NCBI GenBank assembly: GCA_964389755.1
Contig: CAYMEW010000016.1
Location: 1-64,000 of the forward strand
Direction: 5' to 3'
Source of the DNA: JBBSUQ01 sp964389755
GTDB taxonomy: Bacteria > Bacteroidota > Bacteroidia > Flavobacteriales_D > Crocinitomicaceae
Length of the DNA stretch: 64,000 nucleotides
The notes beneath the pieces were generated by a model. It saw only the letters and a program-made list of their open reading frames with translations, was not told the DNA's origin and did no database searches. A program made the position numbers and the translations under genes. Within the stretch, counting starts at the first letter, position 1, and each line of letters begins with the position of its first letter. Positions 16,827 through 25,503 of this stretch are shown piece after piece.

Positions 16827-17123
16827 GCGTTTGTTTTTGAATGTAACACCTTTTATTGCGGATTGTTTTTTGAAACGGCTATGATTCGCTCACTCTATGC
16901 GGGCGGTTTTCGATTGGTACGTATTCATTCCAAAGTCGAGCAACAACGAAAAATAGTGGCTTTCAGAGATCCGTTCATTATCGTACAGGCCGGGGGCACT
17001 ATTTCCATCATCACCTGTTTCCTCTTTAAATAGTTTTAAAAAATGCGTTCAAAACATTTGTGTTAGCTTCCAAAAAAGGCAATTTAGCTAACTTGCTGTG
17101 CACACAAAAACTACTACTGCGTC
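16827..17123. other. Intergenic region between divergent AKR and comEC
   Basis: 297 bp with no confident gene. It contains AAACGGCTAT at 16873-16882, close to the 11-mer repeated at the left of the window, and an inverted repeat GTTAGC (17062-17067)/GCTAAC (17087-17092) 32 bp before comEC. A minus-strand stretch (16890-17048) reads as protein-like sequence without a start codon; it may be a gene remnant. Confidence 0.5.
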
Positions 17124-19088
17124 ATGCCGTCGTCTTTATTTTACAGGCGTCCTTTCGTTTTTATCGTACTCTTGTTTCTCACGGGAATCCTGGCAGGGCA
17201 CCACCGCTTTCCGTTTTCCGCCTCGCTGATCCTGTTCGTTTCGTTTCTGGCTCTGTTCGGTCTTACTTTTCGCTTTATTTCAGGTCGTTTGCATGTTTTG
17301 TCGGTCGGAGGTCTGATCATTTCCGCGGGTATGTTACTGGTTTCACTTGAGAACGACTCGTTACGATCCGCATCCTTTTCGCAAAACTACCTGCCGGGAG
17401 ATGTTTATCGGGTACGGCTGGAGGCGGTTTCTCACCGGGAAGCGGGCAAATGGCAGCGGGCGATCGGAGAGTGTGACCGCATACTCCGGGACGGAACGGG
17501 GATGCGCGTGAATGGTCGCGTATTGCTTTATTTTTCACCGGAACTCAGGATCAGGCGAGGAGATCTCTGTCTCATGTCTTCGGAATTGCAGACCGTTCGC
17601 AACCGCAATAATCCCGGAGAATTCGATGCGGAAGCATACTGGCGCAACCAGGGGATTCGCCAAATGGGGTTTGTTTCAGAGGATGAATTCCGAATTAGTG
17701 GACATCACTTATCCGTTTTTAACCGTTTCCTGGACGGGGTGCGGAACTATTTCAGACAAGTGCTCGATCATTTTCTGGAGGGCGGAGAGCAGCAGGTGGC
17801 ACAAGCGCTTTTACTGGGAGACCGGGACCTGCTCGAACGCGAAACCACGGAAGCATTCAGCAAGGCAGGAATCATGCATTTACTGGCTGTTTCAGGTTTG
17901 CACGTCGGGATCTTTTATGCCATGATCATTTACCTTGCCGGTTTTTTGCGCAATCGTATCCGGCGGCGGCAGGCGATACTGATCGCGATTCTCCTGATCT
18001 GGTTTTATGCCTTTCTGACCGGATTGTCGGCTTCTGTATTCAGGGCTGTATTGATGTTCAGTGTTATCGGGCTGGCCGAAATACTCCGGCGACGCCAGGA
18101 TGCGATCAATACCCTTTTTCTTGCGGCATTTGTGATCCTGGTCATCGATCCGCTCGCGCTGTTCGACATCGGTTTTCAGCTTTCATTTACTGCCATGCTG
18201 AGCATTTACCTGTTCAATCCGTACATTGTGAATCTCTTCCGTTTGCGTAATGCCGTCCTTCGTTTCTTTTGGGAAGGAACGGCTGTCGGATTAGCTGCGC
18301 AGGTACTCACGTTTCCGCTGAGCCTTTATTATTTCCATCAGTTCCCGAACTATTTCTGGCTCGCAAACCTGGTCGTAATACTCCTGGGCGGGGTGATACT
18401 CGGAAGTGGATTGTTGCTGGTACTTTTTGCAAAGATTCCCTTCCTGAACAAACTGTTGGCTTTTGCATTCGGTATTGGTCTGTGGCTTGTAATTCAAACC
18501 GGCTACCGGGTCAGTGAACTGCCGTTTAGCGCTGCGCGTGGCTTTATTCCTTCAGTGGGAATTACCTTACTGATTACCGCGTTGATCATTCTCTGGCGAT
18601 CTCAACGCTTTCAAACACGGTCTAAAATCCGTTTCCTGATCCCGGGTGCACTCGTAGCGATTTTTTTATTCGTCCATTCCCAGCGGGCAACGCGTTTGAG
18701 TTCGTCCAACCTGGTTGTGTATAATGCCAACTTTGCCTGTTTTTCCATAAAGCTTAAAAAGCATACCTTTTTCTTTTATGAAGGGACTGAAAAGCAACAG
18801 GAACAGGCATCCTACCTCGCGCGGGCCTTTTCCTCCACGTATCCGGCAACGGTTTCTTATTTGCGTTTAAAGCGCGGAGAGGATCTGCGTTTGCAACTGG
18901 GTAAAAGAACACTGATCGTTCAGACGCCGGGGAACGGAATAATGCGCTTACTCATGCCCGGTGAGGAAATCGCGATCAACTCCACGTTAAAGGAGGTGGT
19001 TTACCGGGGAAAGCAAGGAGCGGAGCGGAGAGGTTCCTTCGCGAAAAAGGCGGTGATCAAAAACCTCCTTCCTGCACGTCCTGAATGA
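17124..19088 (+). CDS. comEC: ComEC/Rec2 family competence protein
   Basis: Polytopic inner-membrane channel protein for uptake of single-stranded DNA in natural transformation. 654 aa. N-terminal hydrophobic helices (about 8-80), a DUF4131-type soluble domain (about 80-210), and the Competence domain with ~8 helices (about 225-510), including the typical MHLLAVSGLHVGIFYAM and FLTGLSASVFRAVLMF. The C-terminal ~120 residues are short, and the metallo-beta-lactamase nuclease domain of Bacillus ComEC is missing, as in other Bacteroidota. The 3' end overlaps the convergent lipoprotein gene by 32 bp. Confidence 0.92.
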   Translation: MPSSLFYRRPFVFIVLLFLTGILAGHHRFPFSASLILFVSFLALFGLTFRFISGRLHVLSVGGLIISAGMLLVSLENDSLRSASFSQNYLPGDVYRVRLEAVSHREAGKWQRAIGECDRILRDGTGMRVNGRVLLYFSPELRIRRGDLCLMSSELQTVRNRNNPGEFDAEAYWRNQGIRQMGFVSEDEFRISGHHLSVFNRFLDGVRNYFRQVLDHFLEGGEQQVAQALLLGDRDLLERETTEAFSKAGIMHLLAVSGLHVGIFYAMIIYLAGFLRNRIRRRQAILIAILLIWFYAFLTGLSASVFRAVLMFSVIGLAEILRRRQDAINTLFLAAFVILVIDPLALFDIGFQLSFTAMLSIYLFNPYIVNLFRLRNAVLRFFWEGTAVGLAAQVLTFPLSLYYFHQFPNYFWLANLVVILLGGVILGSGLLLVLFAKIPFLNKLLAFAFGIGLWLVIQTGYRVSELPFSAARGFIPSVGITLLITALIILWRSQRFQTRSKIRFLIPGALVAIFLFVHSQRATRLSSSNLVVYNANFACFSIKLKKHTFFFYEGTEKQQEQASYLARAFSSTYPATVSYLRLKRGEDLRLQLGKRTLIVQTPGNGIMRLLMPGEEIAINSTLKEVVYRGKQGAERRGSFAKKAVIKNLLPARPE

Positions 19089-19989
19089 ATTCAATCTGCA
19101 GGTATGGATCGAGTTGTGCGTAATAGGCGTATTGTTTATCCTGCCCGTTCTCATCAGCGATGGTATACGAGAATTCGGCATTATAACCGATCACTTCATT
19201 CTGATCACTTGTGGAATACAATTCTTCGAGTCGCGTAAACTTGATATTCTTAACCGCATAGGAATGGTTGGATGTTTTATCGACCAGTAGCGTCCGGATG
19301 AGGTCCGCCGTAACGAGCGTGTTTTTTTGACGCGCAATTCGCATGATGTCAAGCGTGTGTTGTACGAAGAGCGAATGCTTCGGTTCGGTAAGCGTGGCCG
19401 CCTTTGATTTGTACAGGTTGTAGAATTGCTGTTCCTGTTGATTGGCGGCAAAGCCCGGTGTAAAAATGGATTCCTCGTATACATACGAAGTATAAAGATC
19501 TTTGTAGGATGCGGGGAGCATGACACTTTCGCTGATCTCCACGTCTTCGATCTCGTTGTGCATATCCAGGATGAATTTCCCGGTATAGAAGGTTGAAGTA
19601 TCGTTCTTTTTGATCTCCCAGACGTGATTTTCGACGTAGTAGATGGGGTTGGTATCGTTGAGCACAACCATGCGTTGCAGGCGAATCTGTTCTTCCAGCT
19701 GGCGGTCCGGAACCTGTCCGCTGATCTCGCGCTTGTATTTCAGGGCATACATGGAGTCCAGGGCACGGTAACTTTCCGGTTTGATCATTTCCGTTTCGCC
19801 GAAGGCAATGGAGTGGTAGACTTCGTCTCCCTGGTCATAATCTTCCCGCATTTTGGACTCGATGATCCGCTGGCGGTTTTCCTGCTCGTTTTCCGGTGTG
19901 GTAACGGGTTCGTAGCGGAGTCCGCAGGCGTGCAACAGGAGAAGTATCCCGAAAAGGCCTGCACGGCAAGCTAAAATACGTGTGCTCAT
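19057..19989 (-). CDS. Lipoprotein of unknown function
   Basis: 310 aa with a lipoprotein signal peptide: hydrophobic GLFGILLLLHAC with Cys22 as the likely lipidation site, so anchored in a membrane facing the periplasm. The mature part is rich in charged and Tyr residues, alternating helical (REDYDQGDEVYHSI) and beta segments, without a recognised motif. The start codon lies only seven bases after the terminator-like hairpin at 19997-20024, so its own transcription signal is unclear. It shares 32 bp with the end of comEC on the other strand. Confidence 0.8.
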   Translation of the reverse strand: MSTRILACRAGLFGILLLLHACGLRYEPVTTPENEQENRQRIIESKMREDYDQGDEVYHSIAFGETEMIKPESYRALDSMYALKYKREISGQVPDRQLEEQIRLQRMVVLNDTNPIYYVENHVWEIKKNDTSTFYTGKFILDMHNEIEDVEISESVMLPASYKDLYTSYVYEESIFTPGFAANQQEQQFYNLYKSKAATLTEPKHSLFVQHTLDIMRIARQKNTLVTADLIRTLLVDKTSNHSYAVKNIKFTRLEELYSTSDQNEVIGYNAEFSYTIADENGQDKQYAYYAQLDPYLQIEFIQDVQEGGF

Positions 19990-19996
19990 AAACCAA

Positions 19997-20024
19997 AAAT
20001 ACGAATTCGATTGAATTCGTATTT
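19997..20024 (-). terminator. Perfect hairpin behind dnaN, likely terminator
   Basis: AAATACGAATTC (19997-20008) pairs perfectly with GAATTCGTATTT (20013-20024) around GATT. On the minus strand the stem follows the dnaN stop and is followed by TTTTTGG. It lies directly before the lipoprotein ATG, so it may also fold in that leader. Confidence 0.6.
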
Positions 20025-20058
20025 CTGAATTTCGTTAAAATATACTTATTGTTTCAGT

Positions 20059-21177
20059 TTATTTATTGAGCATCACCGGCATCACGAGCATGAGCACGTC
20101 TTCCTCCGGATTGGCCGGGTTGTTCGGGATCAGGAGCCCTGCGCGCCCGGGATCGCTCATTTCGAAGCGTACTTCCGCCGTATCGATGTTGTTGAGCATT
20201 TCCATCAGGAAACGGCTGTTAAAACCGATCTCGAGGTCATCACCGTCGTAATTACAGGTCAGGCGCTCATTGGCAGCGTTCGAAAAATCCATGTCTTCGG
20301 CAGAGAGCGACAGTTCGGAACCGGCGAGTTTGAGTTTTACCTGGTGGGTCGTTTTGTTTGAGAAGATGGATACACGCTTGATCGAACTGAGGATCTGCTG
20401 ACGATCGATTACGAGTACGTTCGGGTTTTCCTTCGGGATCACCGCTTCGTAATTCGGGTATTTTCCGTCGATGAGGCGACAGATGAGTGTCAGGTCGTTG
20501 AATGTAAAGACCGCATTCGATTCATTGTATTCCACTTTTACTTCCTCGTCGCCGCGCAGGTTTGCCTTGAGCAGGTTGAGGGGTTTTTTCGGAAGAATGA
20601 ACGAAGAGGTGCCGCTTGCATTGCTGTCCGTACGTTTGTATCGAACGAGTTTGTGCGCATCGGTTGCGACAAAGGTAATGTCCTGCGGGGTGAACTGGCA
20701 GAAAACACCGCTCATAACCGGTCGGAGGTCGTCGTTACCTGTTGCAAAAAGCGTTTTATTGATCGCTCCCGAAATGATCTCTCCGGCAACCGTAATGCTG
20801 TTGCTGTTCTCGATCTCGGGTGTACGCGGGTAATCATCTCCATTATATCCGACCATTTTCGATTTCCCGTTATCGTAGGCAATTTCCACTGCCCAGCGTT
20901 CCGTATCCACGCTGATCGTGCAGGGTTGTTCTGGAAGATTTTTGAGTACATCGAGCATGAGTTTTGCCGGAATGGCTACTTTACCGTCCTCATTGGCTTC
21001 CACTTCCATGGTCGTGCGCATGATGGTTTCCATATCGGAAGCCGAAATGGTCAGTTGGCCGTCTGTGATCTCAAAGAGAAAATTGTCGAGGATCGGGAGC
21101 GTGGCGCTCGTGCTCAATACTCCTGAAATGCTTTGAAGATGGCGCAATAGCGTAGAGCTGGAGGTAATGAAGTTCAT
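20059..21177 (-). CDS. dnaN: DNA polymerase III subunit beta (sliding clamp)
   Basis: Beta clamp of the replicative polymerase, a ring-shaped homodimer that holds Pol III on DNA. 372 aa, normal length, three clamp domains. N-terminal MNFITSSSTLLRHLQSISGV and C-terminal VLMLVMPVMLNK are characteristic, as is DAHKLVRYKR in the middle domain. In this lineage dnaN lies downstream of gldG rather than beside dnaA. It has its own promoter box at 21208-21215 and a hairpin terminator behind it. Confidence 0.97.
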   Translation of the reverse strand: MNFITSSSTLLRHLQSISGVLSTSATLPILDNFLFEITDGQLTISASDMETIMRTTMEVEANEDGKVAIPAKLMLDVLKNLPEQPCTISVDTERWAVEIAYDNGKSKMVGYNGDDYPRTPEIENSNSITVAGEIISGAINKTLFATGNDDLRPVMSGVFCQFTPQDITFVATDAHKLVRYKRTDSNASGTSSFILPKKPLNLLKANLRGDEEVKVEYNESNAVFTFNDLTLICRLIDGKYPNYEAVIPKENPNVLVIDRQQILSSIKRVSIFSNKTTHQVKLKLAGSELSLSAEDMDFSNAANERLTCNYDGDDLEIGFNSRFLMEMLNNIDTAEVRFEMSDPGRAGLLIPNNPANPEEDVLMLVMPVMLNK

Positions 21178-21207
21178 CTGAATGCGTTATAATGTTGTTT
21201 GTCGAGG

Positions 21208-21215
21208 CAAATATA
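21208..21215 (-). promoter_or_regulatory. Promoter -7 box of dnaN (TATATTTG)
   Basis: Minus-strand TATATTTG, 30 bp before the dnaN ATG, matches TAnnTTTG. It lies in the short gap behind the DUF4340-like gene. No clear -33 TTG. Confidence 0.5.
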
Positions 21216-21223
21216 GTTACAAA

Positions 21224-22267
21224 TTATTTATTTTCAGTAACGGTGATAGACGACAGGTCCATTGGGAAGTAAACATGGCCGCGTAGCACCGGGTCAAAGT
21301 GAAAATACTGGCATTTTACGAGTTGTCCGTTCGGCAGAAGACACCAGAATTTATCGTTGTTCGTATTGACCACATTCCCGAATTCATTCACCGATTCGTC
21401 TTCGGAAGGAATGGTGAACATCGGGTAGCGGGTCGTTTTTCCGCCGGTTTCGGTTACGGTCAGTACGCAGAAGGGCTGACTTTGTTTAACGCTGTCTACC
21501 TGGCGCTCGTTCAGCGAATAGTTCGGACTGTTAAAGTTCAGATCTTCGAAATTATTCAGGTATCGGAATACCATGGAAGTATCGATGTTTTCAAGCACTT
21601 TCCCGTTCTGCTTCACTACGAAATGACGGTTGTTATTTTCCACTGAAAATGAACGTACGGGCTGTTTTTTAAAGGAAACGTCTATTTTTTTGATCTTGTC
21701 GATATTGAGGGAGATCATGTCCGTACATAGCCATTTGCGCGGATCTGCAAAGAAACGCGGTTCGATGATGCCTTTCAGGTTACGGAGTTTCATGATCACG
21801 GGGTTTTCACTTTTCCCGTATTCGCGGGAGTCGAGCAGCATGATCTGGCCGTAATGATCCATCGTGGCGTTCCCGATGTACCAGGTTTTACTCCATTCGC
21901 CGTCTTCGAAGATCTCGACCTTCGTGTTGTGGGCAGACATGCGCTTGATGTGTTCTTTTTTCGCTCCTTCGGGCAGGTATCCTTTAAACTGGATGTTCCG
22001 GAAAGCATCGAGGATGAATTCGACATTGGTTTGCTGAATGCAACTCCCGTCCGGGGCGACCCATTCGCCATTTTCCTGCTTTTGAACCTCGAAGGTATGT
22101 GAATACGGATCGGAAATAATGATCTTGTCGATGTGGCTGACATCCTCATAACCGAATTCGATGAGTTCGGAATCGGATTTCCCCTGCTTGTTCATGAGGT
22201 CGAAAGCGATGTAAACAAGTCCGCCGACCACGGTAATTGAAACGAGTAAAATAATTAGTTTTTTCAT
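21224..22267 (-). CDS. DUF4340-like membrane-anchored protein, third gene of gld operon
   Basis: 347 aa. One N-terminal membrane helix (about 3-24, LIILLVSITVVGGLVYIAFD), then a periplasmic beta-rich domain. Repeated patterns of the form V-x-x-Q-x-N-G-x-W-V (VQKQENGEWVAPDG) and KTWYIGNATMDHYG resemble DUF4340 proteins, often found beside GldG-like ABC auxiliary proteins. It follows gldG after six bases in the same direction, so it probably belongs to the same exporter complex. Not a named gld gene that I know. Confidence 0.75.
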   Translation of the reverse strand: MKKLIILLVSITVVGGLVYIAFDLMNKQGKSDSELIEFGYEDVSHIDKIIISDPYSHTFEVQKQENGEWVAPDGSCIQQTNVEFILDAFRNIQFKGYLPEGAKKEHIKRMSAHNTKVEIFEDGEWSKTWYIGNATMDHYGQIMLLDSREYGKSENPVIMKLRNLKGIIEPRFFADPRKWLCTDMISLNIDKIKKIDVSFKKQPVRSFSVENNNRHFVVKQNGKVLENIDTSMVFRYLNNFEDLNFNSPNYSLNERQVDSVKQSQPFCVLTVTETGGKTTRYPMFTIPSEDESVNEFGNVVNTNNDKFWCLLPNGQLVKCQYFHFDPVLRGHVYFPMDLSSITVTENK

Positions 22268-22273
22268 ATCTTT

Positions 22274-24067
22274 TTAAGATCCTTTTCGTGCAAATTTTCG
22301 TTTTCGGATAAATCGGAGCAGCAGGGCCAGGAGGAGGATTCCGATGCAGGGCACCAGGATGTTAATGACTTTGTAGAAGCCGGCATATTCGGCTACTTTT
22401 TTGGAATCGATGCGGTGAATGTCTACTTGTCGGCTGCGAATGTCGATCACCGAACTTTCACCGAGCATATAATCGGCCACGTTCTGCATGAATTCCTGGT
22501 TCCCGGAGTACAACTGGTATCCTGTTTGTGCGATCTCCGCATCGCGGATGAGGTCGTTGTTTGCCTGGGGCCGGTACAAATAACCGGAACTGTCGCGGTT
22601 GGGGATCGAGTCGTAGCGGTTCGCGATAAAACGTCCGTTTCCGATCAATAGTACTTTTCCTTCCACGCTGCTTTTTTCGAGTACAGACTTGGCTTCCGGG
22701 TTATTGGCGTAAACCGGCGCGATCCGGTTCTTGAAATGCGAGTCAAAATAACCTTCGCATAAGCCGGCAAGGCAACGTTTATTTACTTCATTTTCGGGGT
22801 TATCGATCAACTTTGGATTGTTCCCGTAATTCAACGGCATGCCAAGACTCACGAGTGGAGCCATTCCGGTTACATTCGAGTTTGTGCTCGAGGTCAGCAC
22901 CGGCGATTGCGCGAGGTTCTCATTTCCGACAAACTGCACTTCGCTGACGTATTTCAGTAATACGGGCTCGATGTTTCGCGAGATCGGGTGCGGGGTCGGG
23001 GTGGCAAGCACGTAGAAGAACCACGGTACGATGGATTGCTTCGCGTAAGGAACAGTGATCGGTGCGCAATGTGCGTCCACCACGTAATTGTCATTGAGTT
23101 TCAGTCCGTAATCGAAAAGCATTTTTTCGAGCCCGGTGGTGATCCGTTTCGTGTGCGTCTGTCCTTTCGCCTGCAGGGAATCCGGAGAAATACTCAAAGC
23201 ATCCATAAAACACATGAGGCGTCCGCCGCGCATCACGAACTGGTCAATCAGGAAAAGTTCCTTGTTGGAGAATTGCTGCGTCGGCCGCGCAATGATGAGT
23301 CCGTCGATGTTGTCAAGTGCACCGAGCGAGTCGTTCAGGTACACATCCGCCACGTTGAAGTAAGGTGATAGCAAAGAGCGAACGCGTTGGGTCTCCGGGT
23401 AGCGGAGTTCGCCGTGTCCCTGCAGGAAACCGATGCGTTTTTTGGATTGCTGCGTGGCGCGCCGGATCGAGCTGATGAGCATGTATTCGAGGTTCTTCAC
23501 CGAATTGTTGATCGTCGGGCCGAGTTGTTGCAGGGGCATCGGGCGTCCTGCTTTTGTACCGGGCAGGAACTGGATGGAACTCACGGTTGATCCTTCGTAA
23601 TCGATCGTAGCACCCGGCCAGAGCAGGATCTGTGTCTGTGCACCGTCTTTCTGGTAAACGACGTCCAGCGGCATAATCCCTTTTCCTTTGGCATACAGGT
23701 TTTCGTAGAGTTCCTGTTTTTCGGCATCCGTGCCCTCGTTGGTCGAAACGAACTGGTATTCGATGCGTTTTCCGGCGTAGACTTTGAATTCTTTGAGCTT
23801 GTCTTCGATCGCGTCACGGAAGGTTTTCAGTTCCGCAGGCAGGTTGTCGCTGAGGTAGATCTTGATGCTGAGCCGGTTCTGGAAATTGTTCTCATTGCTG
23901 AGAAAGGACTTTGTGCTGTCCGAGAGCGAGAAGCGATGGTCCTCGGTCATGTCGACACGGGCATTGACGAATGTACCGATAATATTGACAAACACCAGTC
24001 CGACGGCCAGGACGATGAAGAGTGTCCAGCCGAACAGGTTGCGTGAACGTTTTGTATTTTTTGCCAT
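22274..24067 (-). CDS. gldG: Gliding motility-associated ABC transporter substrate-binding protein GldG
   Basis: 597 aa. Auxiliary component of the GldA-GldF-GldG ABC exporter linked to gliding in Flavobacteria. Two membrane helices bracket a large periplasmic ABC_transp_aux domain: residues ~12-33 (LFGWTLFIVLAVGLVFVNII) and ~565-590 (NILVPCIGILLLALLLRFIRK). Inside are RIGFLQGHGELRYPETQRV and DGLIIARPTQQFSNKE, typical of the family. The start overlaps the gldF stop by one base (TAATG), showing translational coupling. Confidence 0.92.
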   Translation of the reverse strand: MAKNTKRSRNLFGWTLFIVLAVGLVFVNIIGTFVNARVDMTEDHRFSLSDSTKSFLSNENNFQNRLSIKIYLSDNLPAELKTFRDAIEDKLKEFKVYAGKRIEYQFVSTNEGTDAEKQELYENLYAKGKGIMPLDVVYQKDGAQTQILLWPGATIDYEGSTVSSIQFLPGTKAGRPMPLQQLGPTINNSVKNLEYMLISSIRRATQQSKKRIGFLQGHGELRYPETQRVRSLLSPYFNVADVYLNDSLGALDNIDGLIIARPTQQFSNKELFLIDQFVMRGGRLMCFMDALSISPDSLQAKGQTHTKRITTGLEKMLFDYGLKLNDNYVVDAHCAPITVPYAKQSIVPWFFYVLATPTPHPISRNIEPVLLKYVSEVQFVGNENLAQSPVLTSSTNSNVTGMAPLVSLGMPLNYGNNPKLIDNPENEVNKRCLAGLCEGYFDSHFKNRIAPVYANNPEAKSVLEKSSVEGKVLLIGNGRFIANRYDSIPNRDSSGYLYRPQANNDLIRDAEIAQTGYQLYSGNQEFMQNVADYMLGESSVIDIRSRQVDIHRIDSKKVAEYAGFYKVINILVPCIGILLLALLLRFIRKRKFARKGS

Positions 24068-24798
24068 TATTTTTTAAGCGATTTGATAACCGTTAATGCT
24101 GCGAGCATAAACAGCGTGATGACCGAAAGGAAGTAAATAATATCGGTTGTATCTACAATTCCGCGTGTAATATCGTCGTAATGGATCTGCATTCCGAGGT
24201 TGCGGATCACGATGTCAAAACTTCCCATGAGGCTGTAATCTCCGAGCATCGGGAACCCCTGGTAAAATATCCAGCCCAGGAACATGGCCAGTATAAAGGC
24301 CACGATCTGCGAATTAGTGATCGAAGAGGCGAAAATCCCGATGGAAACAAATGTGGCGCCCAGTAAAATAAGGCCGATGTAACTCGTAAAGGTCGCGCCT
24401 TCGTCGATCGTGCCGACCGGGTCGCCGAGGTAATACATGCTTATGAAGTAAACAAGCGTCGGGATCAGGGCCACGACCAGCAGGGTGACTCCGGCGAGGT
24501 ATTTGGCCAGCAGGATCTGGAAATCGGAGATCGGGCGTGTGAAAAGCAGTTCGATCGTTCCGGTACGCCGTTCTTCGGCAATGCTGCGCATGGTGATGGC
24601 CGGGATGAGGATCAGGAAAATGATGGGAGACAGGTTGAAAAAGGGAATGAGATCTGCTTCCATCCCTTCGAGCAGGTTCGTTTCAAATGGAAAGACCCAC
24701 AGGAAAAGTCCCGTTGCAATGAGGTAGATCAAAATGAAAATATAGCCGATGATGGAATTTAAAAAGCTGCGAATTTCTTTGAAATATAGGGCTTTCAT
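24067..24798 (-). CDS. gldF: Gliding motility-associated ABC transporter permease GldF
   Basis: ABC-2 type permease of 243 aa with six predicted membrane helices. It starts MKALYFKEIRSFLNSIIGYIF and carries the family segment MRSIAEERRTGTIELLFTRP after helix 2. It forms the membrane channel of the GldA/F/G exporter. The ATPase gene gldA is not in this window. First gene of the operon gldF-gldG-DUF4340-like. Confidence 0.93.
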   Translation of the reverse strand: MKALYFKEIRSFLNSIIGYIFILIYLIATGLFLWVFPFETNLLEGMEADLIPFFNLSPIIFLILIPAITMRSIAEERRTGTIELLFTRPISDFQILLAKYLAGVTLLVVALIPTLVYFISMYYLGDPVGTIDEGATFTSYIGLILLGATFVSIGIFASSITNSQIVAFILAMFLGWIFYQGFPMLGDYSLMGSFDIVIRNLGMQIHYDDITRGIVDTTDIIYFLSVITLFMLAALTVIKSLKK

Positions 24799-24887
24799 TA
24801 ACGATCAAATTTTGTGTAAAAGTAAGATTTTGTTTTGATTTTTCAAGTGGGCGCGGGCAAAGTGTAGTGCTTGCTGAGTTAAATGAC

Positions 24888-24914
24888 AAAAAAAAGTCCT
24901 GATTTCTCAGGACT
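24888..24914 (-). terminator. Rho-independent terminator of the cold-shock gene
   Basis: AGTCCTGA (24895-24902) pairs with TCAGGACT (24907-24914) around TTTC. On the minus strand the stem follows the csp stop and is followed by seven or more T. Confidence 0.9.
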
Positions 24915-24942
24915 TGTTCAAAAAGTTTTTAAAAGCGTACTC

Positions 24943-25134
24943 TTATATCGTTTTGACATTCACAGCATTCAATCCTTTTTTTCCTTCTTGTAACTCGAAT
25001 TCGACTTCGTCGTTTTCTTTGATTTTGTCGATGAGTCCTGAAACGTGTACAAAGTATTCCTTGTCTGTTTCTTCTTCTTTAATAAAACCAAAACCTTTCG
25101 TTTCGTTAAAGAATTTTACGATTCCTTTATTCAT
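24943..25134 (-). CDS. Cold-shock domain protein
   Basis: 63-aa single cold-shock domain, an RNA/ssDNA-binding OB fold that acts as an RNA chaperone. RNP1-like KGFGFIKEE and RNP2-like YFVHVSGL (usual form VFVHFS) are both present. I chose ATG at 25134 (MNKGIVKFFNETKGF), the universal start of the family, over an upstream in-frame Met at 25164 that would precede the promoter box. It has its own -7 box and terminator, so it is a single-gene transcript. Confidence 0.95.
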   Translation of the reverse strand: MNKGIVKFFNETKGFGFIKEEETDKEYFVHVSGLIDKIKENDEVEFELQEGKKGLNAVNVKTI

Positions 25135-25153
25135 TAATTTGTGTTTAAAGCAC

Positions 25154-25161
25154 CAAATGTA
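25154..25161 (-). promoter_or_regulatory. Promoter -7 box of the cold-shock gene (TACATTTG)
   Basis: Minus-strand TACATTTG, a full TAnnTTTG match, 19 bp before the ATG at 25134. It implies a short leader rather than the long 5' UTR of E. coli cspA. Confidence 0.55.
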
Positions 25162-25185
25162 CACTTTAAAATAATGCGAAACAGT

Positions 25186-25503
25186 TTATTCGCTTTTTTT
25201 CTTGTGAGCAAAACCGTCAAAACAGGTATTTACGGTCCATGCTTCGGCCCTTACAGCGAACCACGGTTTGATGCGCGGCCAGATCTCGCCGAAGGTTTCC
25301 GAGTGCCGGTATTTTTCAAGTGCTTCTTCGCTTTCCCACTGGCTGTAGGTCATCACGATGTTCGGGTTGTGACGGTCCTGGAAGAGTTTCATGGCGATGC
25401 AGCCTTCAAAACCGTTTACCTGGTGTTTGATCCGTTCGAAATAACTCAGGAATTGTGCCGTATGGGCGTCTTTGAAATGCAGTTTGACGATTCGGGTAAC
25501 CAT
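25186..25503 (-). CDS. Antibiotic biosynthesis monooxygenase (ABM) domain protein
   Basis: 105-aa protein of the dimeric alpha-beta barrel ABM family (putative quinol monooxygenase/YgiN-like). Visible features: VTRIVKLHFKDAHTAQFL at the start, GFEGCIAMKLFQDRHNP, and TYSQWESEEALEKYRHSETF, the usual end of this fold. Small cytoplasmic enzyme; substrate unknown. Its ATG overlaps the stop of the SAM hydroxide adenosyltransferase gene by one base (TAATG), so the pair is coupled. Confidence 0.88.
   Translation of the reverse strand: MVTRIVKLHFKDAHTAQFLSYFERIKHQVNGFEGCIAMKLFQDRHNPNIVMTYSQWESEEALEKYRHSETFGEIWPRIKPWFAVRAEAWTVNTCFDGFAHKKKSE

Noticed and set aside
16509..17033. Plus-strand frame of 174 codons opposite the aldo/keto reductase
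   Set aside because: Most of it is antisense to a well-supported gene; no family resemblance.
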